15,286 nucleotides of DNA from Gammaproteobacteria bacterium. GTDB taxonomy: Bacteria > Pseudomonadota > Gammaproteobacteria > Pseudomonadales > GM7GCV1. The DNA lies in the NCBI GenBank assembly GCA_030830945.1, contig JAURLY010000025.1, forward strand, positions 1-15,286. The letters run 5' to 3'. Below are positions 1-8,180 of the stretch, one piece after another. The translations under genes and the position numbers were made by a program. The notes under the pieces were generated by a model, which had not been told where the DNA came from, searched no databases, and saw only the letters and a list, made by a program, of their open reading frames with translations. Positions within the stretch are counted from its first letter, which is position 1. The number at the start of each line of letters is the position of its first letter.

Positions 1-282
1 CAAGGAAGAAAAATAAATAAGCTAATAAGCGTGAAATACATCAAACGTGTCATGTGAATACCCATATCGACAAATAGAGATCTTATTTTTTAGAAGTAAA
101 AGACGGAAACCGAGCAATGCAAACCCGGTGGCAAACCTTCCCAAAATACTCGGTTTCGACGCTCAAGGAAACCGCTCAATGGTAAACGGTACGGGCTTAA
201 TCCAATGCGGAGGTCAAACTAACCGTGCATCTGTGCCCAAATGTGTAAAATACCCATGCGATTATCAGCGAGGAACTTCGCA
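1..282 (+). promoter_or_regulatory. Leader/regulatory region upstream of the methyltransferase-ABC operon
   Basis: No convincing gene lies here. The stretch holds several related motifs: GGAAACCG followed by two bases and CAATG at 105-119 and again at 167-181 (direct repeats), and an inverted copy, CTCGGTTTC, at 149-157. The 106-114 copy (GAAACCGAG) and the 149-157 copy form a 9-base inverted repeat with perfect arms. Between them, 118-133 is an imperfect palindrome with TGC/GCA ends around CCGG. AAACCG half-sites are typical of LacI-family operators, so this looks like a control region, but no regulator gene is in the window. A TAAAAT at 246-251 could be a -10 element, but I see no good -35 partner, so the promoter is not assigned. 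Confidence 0.4.
105..181. repeat. GAAACCG-type direct and inverted repeats
   Basis: Two direct copies of GGAAACCG-NN-CAATG (105-119 and 167-181) are identical at 13 of 15 positions. An inverted copy of the GAAACCGAG core lies at 149-157, pairing perfectly with 106-114. The first two cores are about four helical turns apart, which suits looping between bound repressors or activators. A transcript hairpin is the alternative, but the 34-base loop makes that less likely. Confidence 0.5.
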
Positions 283-1149
283 ATGTTGAGGACACTAATT
301 AATACTGCATTTTCAGCGGGTCTATTCACCGCAATTTCTTTCACCGCACTTTCGGTAAACGCTGATAGTCACGGTCATAATCACGGCCATAGTCACGACC
401 GTTTGAGCAATATCATCGACGCACGCAGCGACGAAGCCAGCGCTCGAGATCAGTACCGTCACCCGGAAGAAACGCTTCGCCTTTTCGGCATCGAGGAAGG
501 AATGACCGTAATCGATTCCCTGCCTGGAAGTTGGTACGGCGACATCTTGGTTCCATTGATTGGGCCCACAGGTAAGTACATCGGTGTTCGCTACGGAGAA
601 TGGTTTTTTAAGGCTAGATTTGGCGATGATTATAAATCGCAGTGGGAGGGTGCACAGTCATTCCTGACCGAATGGCCCGAGAGCGCTAGGGATTACGGCG
701 ACATCAACAATCCCCCGGAGACTGAAGCCTATTTCTTTCCTGGGCTTCCTCAAAGCCTGAACGGCACAGTTGATGCCTGGCTCTTGATTCGATCACTCCA
801 CCACACCAATCGTTTCGATCCACAGTATCTTGACCAGACTGCTGCTGACGCGTTTCGCGTTCTGAAGTCAGGCGGCATCGTCGGCATCGTGCAACACCGC
901 GCTCCTGAAAATGCTGACGAGGATTGGGCCAACGGCAACAATGGTTACCTCAAGCAAAGCCGTGTTATCGATGCGTTCAAGAACGCGGGATTCATTCTTG
1001 AGAATGCTTCCGAGATTAACGCCAATCGCAAAGATCAGCCTGAAGTCGGCGATATGGTCTGGCGTCTGCCGCCATCGACCACTGACAATCCGGCGACAAT
1101 GGCTATCGGTGAGTCAGACCGTATGACCCTGAAGTTCAGCAAGCCATGA
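283..1149 (+). CDS. Exported class I SAM-methyltransferase-like protein (COG4798 type)
   Basis: A 288-residue protein resembling the predicted methyltransferases of COG4798. The start at 283 is chosen over an in-frame ATG at 241 because GAGG lies 9 bases upstream and the product then begins with a clean Sec signal peptide, cleaved near residue 27 (VNA). The mature N-terminus is a metal-binding-like His stretch with five His at alternate positions 30-38. A Rossmann-like core follows. Motif I is degenerate, reading D-S-L-P-G-S-W-Y-G where the family usually has a Pro-Gly-Gly turn. The later helix-strand 'FRVLKSGG' and the 'VWRLPP' near the C-terminus are family-typical. It is first in the operon, ending 6 bases before the PLP enzyme. 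The substrate is unknown. Export of a SAM-dependent enzyme is odd, because SAM is not expected in the periplasm, so it may have another function. Confidence 0.75.
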   Translation: MLRTLINTAFSAGLFTAISFTALSVNADSHGHNHGHSHDRLSNIIDARSDEASARDQYRHPEETLRLFGIEEGMTVIDSLPGSWYGDILVPLIGPTGKYIGVRYGEWFFKARFGDDYKSQWEGAQSFLTEWPESARDYGDINNPPETEAYFFPGLPQSLNGTVDAWLLIRSLHHTNRFDPQYLDQTAADAFRVLKSGGIVGIVQHRAPENADEDWANGNNGYLKQSRVIDAFKNAGFILENASEINANRKDQPEVGDMVWRLPPSTTDNPATMAIGESDRMTLKFSKP

Positions 1150-1155
1150 CCTAAA

Positions 1156-2331
1156 ATGCCGACACTTGCCAAGTTCATAGAAGATCGCCGCGCGCGGGTT
1201 GAATTCGAGGCGATCAAACTCGACAAGCCGATCGCACTCACTGATGTGCCGACGCCCGCACTGGTGATTGATCTCGATATTTTCGAAACCAATCTCGACC
1301 GGATGCAGTCGTTTTTGTCGGAAAAGGGTCTTGGTCTTCGCTGCCACACGAAGATGCACAAGTGTCCGACTATTGCTCACCAACAGATTGCCAGAGGGGC
1401 GATCGGTGTTTGTACTGCGAAAGTCAGTGAGGCTGAAATCATGCAGGCAGCTGGCGTCCAAGACATCCTCATCACGTCTCCACTTTCTACAGAGGACAAG
1501 ATTGAACGTTTAGTCAGCTTGGCCGTCACTAACGATAGTCTGAAAATCGTCGTCGATTCCATCAAAACCGCGACAGCACTTAACTCGGCAGCAGCTGCCG
1601 CCGGATGTACCGTTGGTATTTTGATAGATCTTGATCCTGGTATGGGACGGACGGGAATTAAACCTCTCGATGCGGCTCTCAAACTTGGACGCCACATTCG
1701 TGACTACTGTGACGCACTCCAGTTTAAAGGGCTGCAGATGTATGCCGGGGACTGCATGCACATTAACAATTACGAAGAGCGAAGAACGACGTATGCCAAC
1801 ATTATGGAAAAGGGGCGTCAAACCCGTGAAATGTTTGAGGCCGATGGCATCCCTGTACCGGTTTTTTCGGGCGGCGGAACTGGTACATACGATATTGAAT
1901 CGGAACTTGGAATACTTACCGAGGTGCAGGCAGGCTCTTATGCTTTCATGGACATAGAGTATCGAGACATCGCCAGTCGCACGGGGCCAATCTTTGAAGA
2001 TTTTCAACCTTCGCTTTTCGTGCTGGTTTCAGTCATAAGTCAGCCTCAAGCTCAAAAAATAACTGTCGATGCAGGCATTAAATGTCTCGCATCGGACAAA
2101 AGCGTGCCCCAGTTTCGAGAGATTGAGGGTGTGGTCTACAACTGGGCAGGCGATGAGCATGGCATCGTTCAGCTCAATAAACCGTCTCGAGAAATTTTAT
2201 TGGGTGATAAGCTCGAAATAATCACTCCGCACTGCGATCCAACAGTAAATCTTCACGATTTCTTCTATACCTATCGCAATGGCGTTCTCCAAGAAATCTG
2301 GCCAATATCTGCGCGGGGCTGCTCCCAGTAG
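1156..2331 (+). CDS. PLP-dependent D-threonine aldolase / DSD1-family enzyme
   Basis: A 391-residue, fold-type III PLP enzyme (alanine-racemase-like barrel plus DSD1 C-terminal domain), cytoplasmic with no signal peptide. The family includes low-specificity D-threonine aldolase, 3-hydroxy-D-aspartate aldolase and D-serine dehydratase. Visible signatures are 'PTPALVIDLD' near 32-41, the PLP-lysine region H-T-K-M-H-K (64-69, K66 probably the Schiff-base lysine), a phosphate-binding 'GGGTGT' loop at 239-244, and H-C-D-P-T at 359-363. H359 and D361 of that last motif match the divalent-metal ligands of the aldolases. Length is normal. It starts 6 bases after the methyltransferase and ends 37 bases before the solute-binding protein. 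The family chemistry is cleavage of a beta-hydroxy-D-amino acid to an aldehyde plus glycine, or dehydration. Sequence alone does not separate the two. Its place with a sugar-type importer suggests a hydroxy-amino-acid-containing substrate or product. Confidence 0.85.
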   Translation: MPTLAKFIEDRRARVEFEAIKLDKPIALTDVPTPALVIDLDIFETNLDRMQSFLSEKGLGLRCHTKMHKCPTIAHQQIARGAIGVCTAKVSEAEIMQAAGVQDILITSPLSTEDKIERLVSLAVTNDSLKIVVDSIKTATALNSAAAAAGCTVGILIDLDPGMGRTGIKPLDAALKLGRHIRDYCDALQFKGLQMYAGDCMHINNYEERRTTYANIMEKGRQTREMFEADGIPVPVFSGGGTGTYDIESELGILTEVQAGSYAFMDIEYRDIASRTGPIFEDFQPSLFVLVSVISQPQAQKITVDAGIKCLASDKSVPQFREIEGVVYNWAGDEHGIVQLNKPSREILLGDKLEIITPHCDPTVNLHDFFYTYRNGVLQEIWPISARGCSQ

Positions 2332-2368
2332 TCTTAATGAGCAATTACTAAAAATTTGGAGTATCTTC

Positions 2369-3607
2369 ATGATTAAGCAAATTGTGTTAGCAACAGCTTT
2401 GACAGCCTTCTCCATTTCTATGGCCTTCGCTCAGGACCTGCGGATGACGGTATGGACCGGCAGCGATGCTCATCTGGGGATGCTGAATGACATCGCCGAA
2501 GAGTTCGAGTCGACTCATCCAGGTGTCACTGTCAATTTCGAGACGATTCCGTTCAGCGACTACGTGAGGGGACTGACCCTTCAGCTGGCTGGCGGTAATC
2601 CTCCCGATCTGGGATGGCTTTTGGAAAGCTCAGCGCCTATCTTCGTTGATGCAGGTGTTCTACTTGATGTCAGTGATAAGTTAAGAAATGATGCTGCATA
2701 CAATTTTTCGGACCTGTCACAGTCGGCTATGACGCTTTGGCAGTCGAGTGATGCCATCTACGGTATCCCTTTCTCAACTTCGCCTTATCTAACCTATTAC
2801 AACGCTTCTATGTTCAGTTCGGCCGGAATTGCAACACCCAATCAAATGGTTAAGGAGGGTTCTTGGACCTGGGAAGCACTTCGAATAGCTGCCAAAAAGC
2901 TATCCGATCCAGCCAACGGCGTATACGGCTTCCAGAGCCCAGACGGCTTAGGTTATGACAGCCGGATAATGCACACACTGATACCAATTGTACGATCCTA
3001 TGGTGGCGAGGCTTGGGTAAATGGCAAATGCGGCTTTGATAGCCCAGAGGCGATTCAGGCGATAACTCTCTACCATCAGATGATTTTCGACGATAAGTCA
3101 ACAGTCCCTCCTGGTGAACAGGCTAATTTCTTCACGGGGGGCGCAGCGATGACAATCAACCAGATTAGTCGTGTATCAAACCTAGATGAAGCCAACTTTG
3201 AGTGGGGCCTCGCGCCACTCCCAAGCGGTCCATCAGGGGAGTCACCAACCATCGGCCAAGCAGCGATTGTGGCCTTCGCGCGCGGCCAAAATACCGAGCT
3301 TGCAGCTGAATTTCTGAAATATATGACCGACACCAAGAACTCTGCCACCATGGCACAGTTTTTCCCTACTGCTCGAAAGTCGGTTCTGGAAGGTGATGCA
3401 TTCTTGAACTCCAATTCTGCCTTTTCAGCCGAGCAAATACAGATCGTAGCTGACGCAATCAGCAAAGGCGGTGTGTTACCCAGCCACCCAGCCTATCCGC
3501 AAATTGAAGCTGCTATGCGTCCTCGATTTGACGCCCTTTGGCAGGCTGATGCCGTGATACCATCAGTCATGGCATCTGTGTGCAGGGCAATACAGCCACT
3601 TCTTTAA
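2369..3607 (+). CDS. ABC transporter extracellular solute-binding protein, family 1 (CUT1 type)
   Basis: A 412-residue periplasmic binding protein for a sugar-type ABC importer. An upstream in-frame ATG at 2279 exists, but 2369 is preferred. TTGGAG lies about 7 bases before it, and the protein then opens with a classical Sec signal peptide cleaved at A-F-A (residues 19-21) before QD. The sequence has the family 1 (MalE/UgpB-like) features: 'MTVWTG' first strand, 'IAEEFESTHPGVTVNFE', 'GGNPPDLGWL', and 'YGIPFSTSPYLTYYNASMF' in the hinge region. Two Cys (in 'NGKCGF' and near the C-terminus) could form a disulfide. It lies directly upstream of the two permeases and delivers ligand to them. The ligand is not predictable; sugars, polyols and glycerophosphodiesters are all bound by this family. 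It is free and not lipidated, as expected for a Gram-negative. Confidence 0.9.
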   Translation: MIKQIVLATALTAFSISMAFAQDLRMTVWTGSDAHLGMLNDIAEEFESTHPGVTVNFETIPFSDYVRGLTLQLAGGNPPDLGWLLESSAPIFVDAGVLLDVSDKLRNDAAYNFSDLSQSAMTLWQSSDAIYGIPFSTSPYLTYYNASMFSSAGIATPNQMVKEGSWTWEALRIAAKKLSDPANGVYGFQSPDGLGYDSRIMHTLIPIVRSYGGEAWVNGKCGFDSPEAIQAITLYHQMIFDDKSTVPPGEQANFFTGGAAMTINQISRVSNLDEANFEWGLAPLPSGPSGESPTIGQAAIVAFARGQNTELAAEFLKYMTDTKNSATMAQFFPTARKSVLEGDAFLNSNSAFSAEQIQIVADAISKGGVLPSHPAYPQIEAAMRPRFDALWQADAVIPSVMASVCRAIQPLL

Positions 3608-3648
3608 GAACTTTCAATATTGGGAAGTCAATCAAGCATAGTTATAAA

Positions 3649-4530
3649 ATGCCGATAATTAGCCTTCGCTGCAGAGAATCTATTACTGGCTGGTTGTTTG
3701 TCAGCCCCACCCTTGCTGGTTTTTTGATTTTCTTTTTCGGTCCCCTCATTGCCGTTTTTGGCTACAGCGCAACAGAATGGAACTTGCTCACACAAGAAAC
3801 CAGCTTCGTGGGCTTTGAAAATTACACTGATGCACTGACCGAAAACCAAGACTTTTGGCTGGTATTTCGTAATTCATTAGTCTTTGCAGCCGGACTGGTT
3901 CCTCTGAACATGGTTATGGCGCTGTCACTCGCAATGGCATTATCTCGACCTTTCGCAGGACAGGTCTTATTTCGAACTATTTTCTTCGCACCAGTGATCA
4001 CCGCTGCAGTGGCTTGGGCAATAGTTTGGAAATTTCTTCTACAAGGTGAGACCGGTACAGTAAACCAAATGCTAGCCATAGTTGGCATTGATGGGCCAAA
4101 CTGGCTACGCGAGCCGAACTGGGCGATGGTTGCAGTTATTGTAACGCGCGTTCTTAAAACCGTCGGTCTTAACATGATCCTTTACATCGCGGCACTACAA
4201 TCAATCCCACGTGACTATACGGAGGCCGCATTACTCGAAGGAGCTTCGCGCTGGCAAATCTTCGGCCGCATCATATGGCCGCTATTAACTCCAACAACGC
4301 TTGTGATCATGATTGTCACGGTTGTCGGGTCACTCAAAGTTTTTGATCACATCTACCTGATGACCGGCGGTGGCCCGGAAAACGGCACTATGGTTTTGGC
4401 CTTCTTTATCTATGAGCAGGGTTTCGAGTTCTTTAATGTTGGCTATGCATCAGCGCTTGCTGTGATCATGTTTTTTCTGATCGTAGCGCTGACAGGCCTG
4501 CAACTTCGCTTAAAGGGAGGCTTGCAATGA
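3649..4530 (+). CDS. ABC sugar-type permease, MalF/UgpA family
   Basis: A 293-residue inner-membrane permease. A GTG at 3580 would add 23 polar residues and overlap the preceding gene, while ATG 3649 begins just before the first membrane segment and gives the usual family length. Neither has a strong Shine-Dalgarno site, so the start is uncertain. About six hydrophobic segments are visible, the first at roughly residues 13-38. The cytoplasmic EAA loop that docks on the ATPase is clear at about 192-212 (EAALLEGAS, then a conserved Gly and 'WPLL'). 'MTGGGPENGT' near residue 245 is typical of MalF/UgpA-type subunits. It overlaps the next permease by 4 bases (ATGA), which implies translational coupling. 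Confidence 0.9.
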   Translation: MPIISLRCRESITGWLFVSPTLAGFLIFFFGPLIAVFGYSATEWNLLTQETSFVGFENYTDALTENQDFWLVFRNSLVFAAGLVPLNMVMALSLAMALSRPFAGQVLFRTIFFAPVITAAVAWAIVWKFLLQGETGTVNQMLAIVGIDGPNWLREPNWAMVAVIVTRVLKTVGLNMILYIAALQSIPRDYTEAALLEGASRWQIFGRIIWPLLTPTTLVIMIVTVVGSLKVFDHIYLMTGGGPENGTMVLAFFIYEQGFEFFNVGYASALAVIMFFLIVALTGLQLRLKGGLQ

Positions 4531-5363
4531 TTTCCTCCCGTATCCAGACAGTCAGCTGGTATCTGATGCTTGCAATAGCCTCGGTACCTTTTGTCTTTCC
4601 ATTGCTGTGGATGCTGTCGGCAGCCTTCAAGGGCCCAGCGGAGATTTTCGCAACACCGCCCACTCTAATACCCGATACAATGCGCTGGTCAAATTTCCTC
4701 GAAGTGTTTAGCTATCAACCCTTTGCACGACAGTATGTAAACTCACTTTATATCGCCGCCCTCGTATCAGGTCTAACTCTCTTATTTGCCTCTCTTGCGG
4801 GCTACGCACTAGCCCGGATTCGCTTCGCGGGATCTGCACTGCTGCTGCTCCTTCTGATCTCGGCGCTAATGATGCCAGAAGAAGTGACGATAATTCCCAA
4901 CTTCTTCCTGATGCGTGAGTTGGGATTGATGAACACACACGCACCACTGGTCTTACTGCCTGTTTTCGGGTCGCAGGGTGTGCTGGCCACCTTCCTGATG
5001 CGACAATATTTCATGGCCCTTCCAAAGGAACTTGAAGAAGCCGCCTATCTGGACGGCTTGTCACGCTTTGGGGTCTGGTGGAAGATCGCGTTACCTCTTT
5101 CACGCCCAGCACTAGCAGCAGTGGGTATTATTACTTTCCTCAATTCCTGGAACCTATTTCTGGAACCTTTAGTATTTATCAGTGACGTCCGTCTTTTCAC
5201 ACTGCCCCTGGCACTGGCGAATTTCACTGATGCCTACGGGCTGCCGCTTTGGCATCTGCAACTAGCAGCTACCTCCCTCGCGGTTATTCCGACCCTTATC
5301 GTCTACATCGCGGCACAACGCCAAATTATCGAGAGCTTCGCGCTTTCGGGAGTAAAAGGATAG
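4527..5363 (+). CDS. ABC sugar-type permease, MalG/UgpE family
   Basis: A 278-residue inner-membrane permease, second half of the heterodimeric channel. The ATG shares the ATGA overlap with the stop of the first permease. Six membrane segments are visible, the first at about 12-33. The EAA loop lies at 171-191 (EAAYLDGLS, Gly, then 'ALPLSRP'). The C-terminus 'QRQIIESFALSGVKG' matches the usual ending of this subunit (a ring of 'GLTAGAVKG'-like residues). 'LWML..AFKGPAEIF' near the N-terminus is also family-typical. It ends 4 bases before the FAD enzyme, whose ribosome site (AAAGGA) lies within its last codons, so expression is coupled. Confidence 0.92.
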   Translation: MISSRIQTVSWYLMLAIASVPFVFPLLWMLSAAFKGPAEIFATPPTLIPDTMRWSNFLEVFSYQPFARQYVNSLYIAALVSGLTLLFASLAGYALARIRFAGSALLLLLLISALMMPEEVTIIPNFFLMRELGLMNTHAPLVLLPVFGSQGVLATFLMRQYFMALPKELEEAAYLDGLSRFGVWWKIALPLSRPALAAVGIITFLNSWNLFLEPLVFISDVRLFTLPLALANFTDAYGLPLWHLQLAATSLAVIPTLIVYIAAQRQIIESFALSGVKG

Positions 5364-5367
5364 AAAA

Positions 5368-6990
5368 ATGAAAGATTTAGAAGCAAATCTCGTCATCATT
5401 GGTGGTGGACTTGGTGGGGTCGCGGCGGCACTCGCTGCACTCAAGCTTGGTCGCCGGGTGATTTTGACAGAAGAATACAAATGGCTCGGCGGTCAGATGA
5501 CTACACAAGCTGTTCCGCCCGATGAAAACCCATGGATTGAAGATCATGGTGCAACCGATAGCTACCGAGAATTGCGTGGTCGTATCCGTGACTATTACCG
5601 CCGTAACTATCGGTTAACTGAGGCGGCGCGCGACACACTGCAACTCAACCCTGGCATGGGTGACGTAAGCCCAATTTGTGCCGAACCCCGTGTCTGCGTT
5701 GCTGCTATAGATGAGATGCTCGCGCCATGGTATGCCACCGACCAACTCACAGTATTATTAAACTCGCGACCCACTGCAGTTGAAACCGATGGCGACAAGC
5801 TTCGGTCAGTCACCGTCGAAAGCGCCGAATACGGCACGCTCATGCTCGCAGGCGATTACATTATCGACGGCACTGAGCTGGGTGATGTTTTGGAACTTGG
5901 CGGGGTTGAGCATGTCATCGGTGCAGAGAGTCAGTCCGAGACAGGTGAGCCATCTGCCCTTCCAGGCCCTGCTAACCCTATGGATCAACAGGCTATTAGT
6001 TGGTGCTTCGCTATGTCCTTCGAGGAAGGCGAGGACAACACCATTGAAAAGCCAGAGGATTACGACCACTGGCGCACCTTCAAGACCGATTTCTGGCCGG
6101 ATGTGCAACTGTCCTATGTAGCACCCAATCCGGAAACACTCGAAGCTGATCGCCGACCGCTCTTCGTGGGTGATAGCGATCTGGAAACGGCCCCCGACAA
6201 CTGGCACTTCCGGCGAATTTTCTATCGCAAGCATTACCCTAAAGGTACCTATCGATCGGATATCTGCCTGGCAAATTGGCCGCAAATTGACTACACCGGC
6301 GGACCGATCATTGGAGTTTCGGAGACAGAGAAAGCAGAACACCTGCGCCAAGCCCGCAACCTATCGAAATCCATGCTTTATTGGCTCCAGACCGAAGCAG
6401 AACGACACGATGGCAAGGGCCGCGGCTATCCTGAGCTTAAGCCTCGGGGTGATGTAATGGGCACTCTCGACGGGTTGACCGTAGCACCTTACATTCGTGA
6501 AAGCCGGAGGATAAAGGCGGTCTTCACAGTGACAGAGAACCACATCGGCTACGATGCCCGGAAGGGTAAAATCGGCGCGGAATTTTTTGCTGACACTGTT
6601 GGTATCGGTTCATACCGTATCGACCTGCATCCCTCGACTGCTCCGCGTAATTACGTAGATGTCGCGAATTGGCCATTCCAGATTCCGCTTGGCGCGCTGA
6701 TTCCTTTGCGTGTCGAGAACCTACTACCTGCCTGCAAAAACATAGGCACCACTCATATCACTAATGGCTGCTACCGACTTCATCCAGTCGAATGGAATAT
6801 CGGCGAGGCAGTGGGAGCGCTTGCCTCATTTTGTCTTGATCAAGGCGCAACGCCAAAGGCTGTAAGAGAGGATGCCGGGCTACTCAAGTCATTTCAGAAC
6901 CTTTTGAGTCAGAAGTTTGGGATTCCGCTTGAATGGCCTAAGCATATCGCCGAAACACCGCGTCTAGAACTGTTCGGTAGAGTGGAATAG
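5368..6990 (+). CDS. FAD-dependent oxidoreductase (FAD_oxidored, PF12831-like)
   Basis: A 540-residue flavoprotein. The N-terminal beta-alpha-beta FAD fold is explicit: 'LVIIGGGLGGVAAA' with the dinucleotide Gly run at 12-17 and an acidic residue after strand 2 (E35 or E36) for the ribose. This is followed by 'WLGGQMT' (39-45), the flavin-contact region typical of the PF12831 group. A conserved Cys-containing patch follows (about 97-110), and the C-terminal FAD-binding stretch at about 452-493 holds 'GCYRLHPVEW' and 'IGEAVG'. There is no signal peptide, so it is cytoplasmic. The family oxidises unknown small molecules, often in sugar or polyol operons. It is inserted between the permeases and the ATPase with gaps of 4 and 2 bases, so it is very likely co-made with the importer and acts on the imported compound. 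Specific chemistry is not assignable. Confidence 0.85.
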   Translation: MKDLEANLVIIGGGLGGVAAALAALKLGRRVILTEEYKWLGGQMTTQAVPPDENPWIEDHGATDSYRELRGRIRDYYRRNYRLTEAARDTLQLNPGMGDVSPICAEPRVCVAAIDEMLAPWYATDQLTVLLNSRPTAVETDGDKLRSVTVESAEYGTLMLAGDYIIDGTELGDVLELGGVEHVIGAESQSETGEPSALPGPANPMDQQAISWCFAMSFEEGEDNTIEKPEDYDHWRTFKTDFWPDVQLSYVAPNPETLEADRRPLFVGDSDLETAPDNWHFRRIFYRKHYPKGTYRSDICLANWPQIDYTGGPIIGVSETEKAEHLRQARNLSKSMLYWLQTEAERHDGKGRGYPELKPRGDVMGTLDGLTVAPYIRESRRIKAVFTVTENHIGYDARKGKIGAEFFADTVGIGSYRIDLHPSTAPRNYVDVANWPFQIPLGALIPLRVENLLPACKNIGTTHITNGCYRLHPVEWNIGEAVGALASFCLDQGATPKAVREDAGLLKSFQNLLSQKFGIPLEWPKHIAETPRLELFGRVE

Positions 6991-6992
6991 CC

Positions 6993-8006
6993 ATGGCCAG
7001 TGTTAACTTATCAAACCTGTCGAAGCGCTTCGGAAAAGTCGAGATCATTCACAACATTGATCTGGACATTAAAGATGGCGAATTTGTGGTCTTCGTCGGC
7101 CCTTCTGGCTGCGGCAAGTCCACACTATTGCGAATGATTGCCGGACTGGAAGATATAAGCGCAGGATCTCTTATGATCGACGGGAAAATAGCTAACGACT
7201 TACCCGCATCGAAAAGGGATGTTGCCATGGTATTTCAATCCTATGCGATCTATCCCCACATGACTGTACGCGACAACATCAGTTTTGGCATGAAGGTTCG
7301 TGGTATTCCATCCAAAGAGATCGAGGCAAAGGTGAGAGAGGCCGCAGAAATACTTCAATTGGATGAATTGCTAGATCGCTTACCTAAAGAATTATCTGGC
7401 GGCCAGCGCCAACGAGTTGCCATCGGCCGAGCCATGGTTCGCGATCCAGGTGTTTTTCTGTTTGACGAGCCACTTTCTAACCTCGATGCGGAATTACGCG
7501 TCCACATGCGGGCCGAGGTGTCGCAATTGCATCAGCGCCTGGCAAACACAATGATTTACGTAACTCATGACCAGATTGAAGCAATGACACTTGCCGACCG
7601 CATTGTAGTTCTTCGGAAAGGTCAAATTGAGCAGATAGGCACCCCCAAAGAACTTTACGAACGACCAGCTAATGTCTTTTGCGCACAGTTTATCGGTAGC
7701 CCAAAAATGAACATTCTGCCTGCAGAACTGATCGCTGACGCCCCTACTGACGTGGTCCATGTAGGTATTCGCCCGGAGCATTTAAAACTTGCTGATGATC
7801 AGGGACGATTGTCAGGCACTGTAACCGCCCGTGAATATACAGGCTCATCAGCGCTGATACATGTCAAACTTCCAAGTGGTCAGACTGTTCTTCTCGTGAC
7901 TAATGGCTCAGAAACAGGGGCAACGGGTGATAGTGTTTTGTTGAATTTCGAGATGGAAGATCTTCATCAATTTGACCAATCCGGAAATGCAATTTCCCAA
8001 AGCTAG
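6993..8006 (+). CDS. ABC transporter ATP-binding protein, MalK/UgpC family
   Basis: A 337-residue ATPase that powers the CUT1 importer. All nucleotide-binding elements are present: Walker A 'GPSGCGKST' (36-44), Q-loop Q82 in 'VFQSYAIYPHM', signature 'LSGGQRQRVAIGRA' (134-147), Walker B 'VFLFDEP' ending in the catalytic E159, D-loop 'SNLD', and switch H192 in 'VTHDQ'. The C-terminal third carries a TOBE/OB-type domain with 'VGIRPEHL', as in MalK, UgpC and MsmK. It is a little shorter than MalK (about 370), which is common in CUT1 systems. A purine-rich ribosome site (AGAGTGGA) overlaps the end of the FAD gene 2 bases upstream. It is the last gene of the operon. Confidence 0.95.
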   Translation: MASVNLSNLSKRFGKVEIIHNIDLDIKDGEFVVFVGPSGCGKSTLLRMIAGLEDISAGSLMIDGKIANDLPASKRDVAMVFQSYAIYPHMTVRDNISFGMKVRGIPSKEIEAKVREAAEILQLDELLDRLPKELSGGQRQRVAIGRAMVRDPGVFLFDEPLSNLDAELRVHMRAEVSQLHQRLANTMIYVTHDQIEAMTLADRIVVLRKGQIEQIGTPKELYERPANVFCAQFIGSPKMNILPAELIADAPTDVVHVGIRPEHLKLADDQGRLSGTVTAREYTGSSALIHVKLPSGQTVLLVTNGSETGATGDSVLLNFEMEDLHQFDQSGNAISQS

Positions 8007-8136
8007 TACAGAAATCTTTCATATTTATAAATGGGGGCACATTTGGGGAAAAAAATATAAATGGAATCTAAAATATCTATTTATATCAATGGATTGATTA
8101 GCCTATTTGAATGACCCCATCACCTCCAAGAAATAA

Positions 8137-8162
8137 AAAAGCCAGCAAAAATTCTGGCTTTT
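8137..8162. terminator. Rho-independent terminator between convergent genes
   Basis: A perfect 9-base inverted repeat, AAAAGCCAG (8137-8145) and CTGGCTTTT (8154-8162), with an 8-base loop. Read on the minus strand it is followed by a long T-rich tract, which makes it a strong terminator for the beta-propeller lipoprotein gene whose stop lies about 18 bases before it. On the plus strand the T-run is short (four T), so it may also stop the ABC operon, less efficiently. The AT-rich 8007-8136 stretch holds nothing else I can identify. Confidence 0.8.
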
Positions 8163-8180
8163 AGGTAGATTCCCGGGTTA

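Noticed and set aside
47..289. 80-residue open frame in the leader of the first operon.
   Set aside because: It has no ribosome site or recognisable domain, overlaps the repeat cluster and runs into the methyltransferase start. It is probably a chance frame.
2279..2368. N-terminal extension of the solute-binding protein from an earlier ATG.
   Set aside because: It overlaps the PLP enzyme's end and would place 30 polar residues before a perfect signal peptide. ATG 2369 has a ribosome site.
3580..3648. GTG start extending the first permease.
   Set aside because: It overlaps the preceding gene and adds residues not expected before TM1. It cannot be fully excluded because ATG 3649 also lacks a strong ribosome site.
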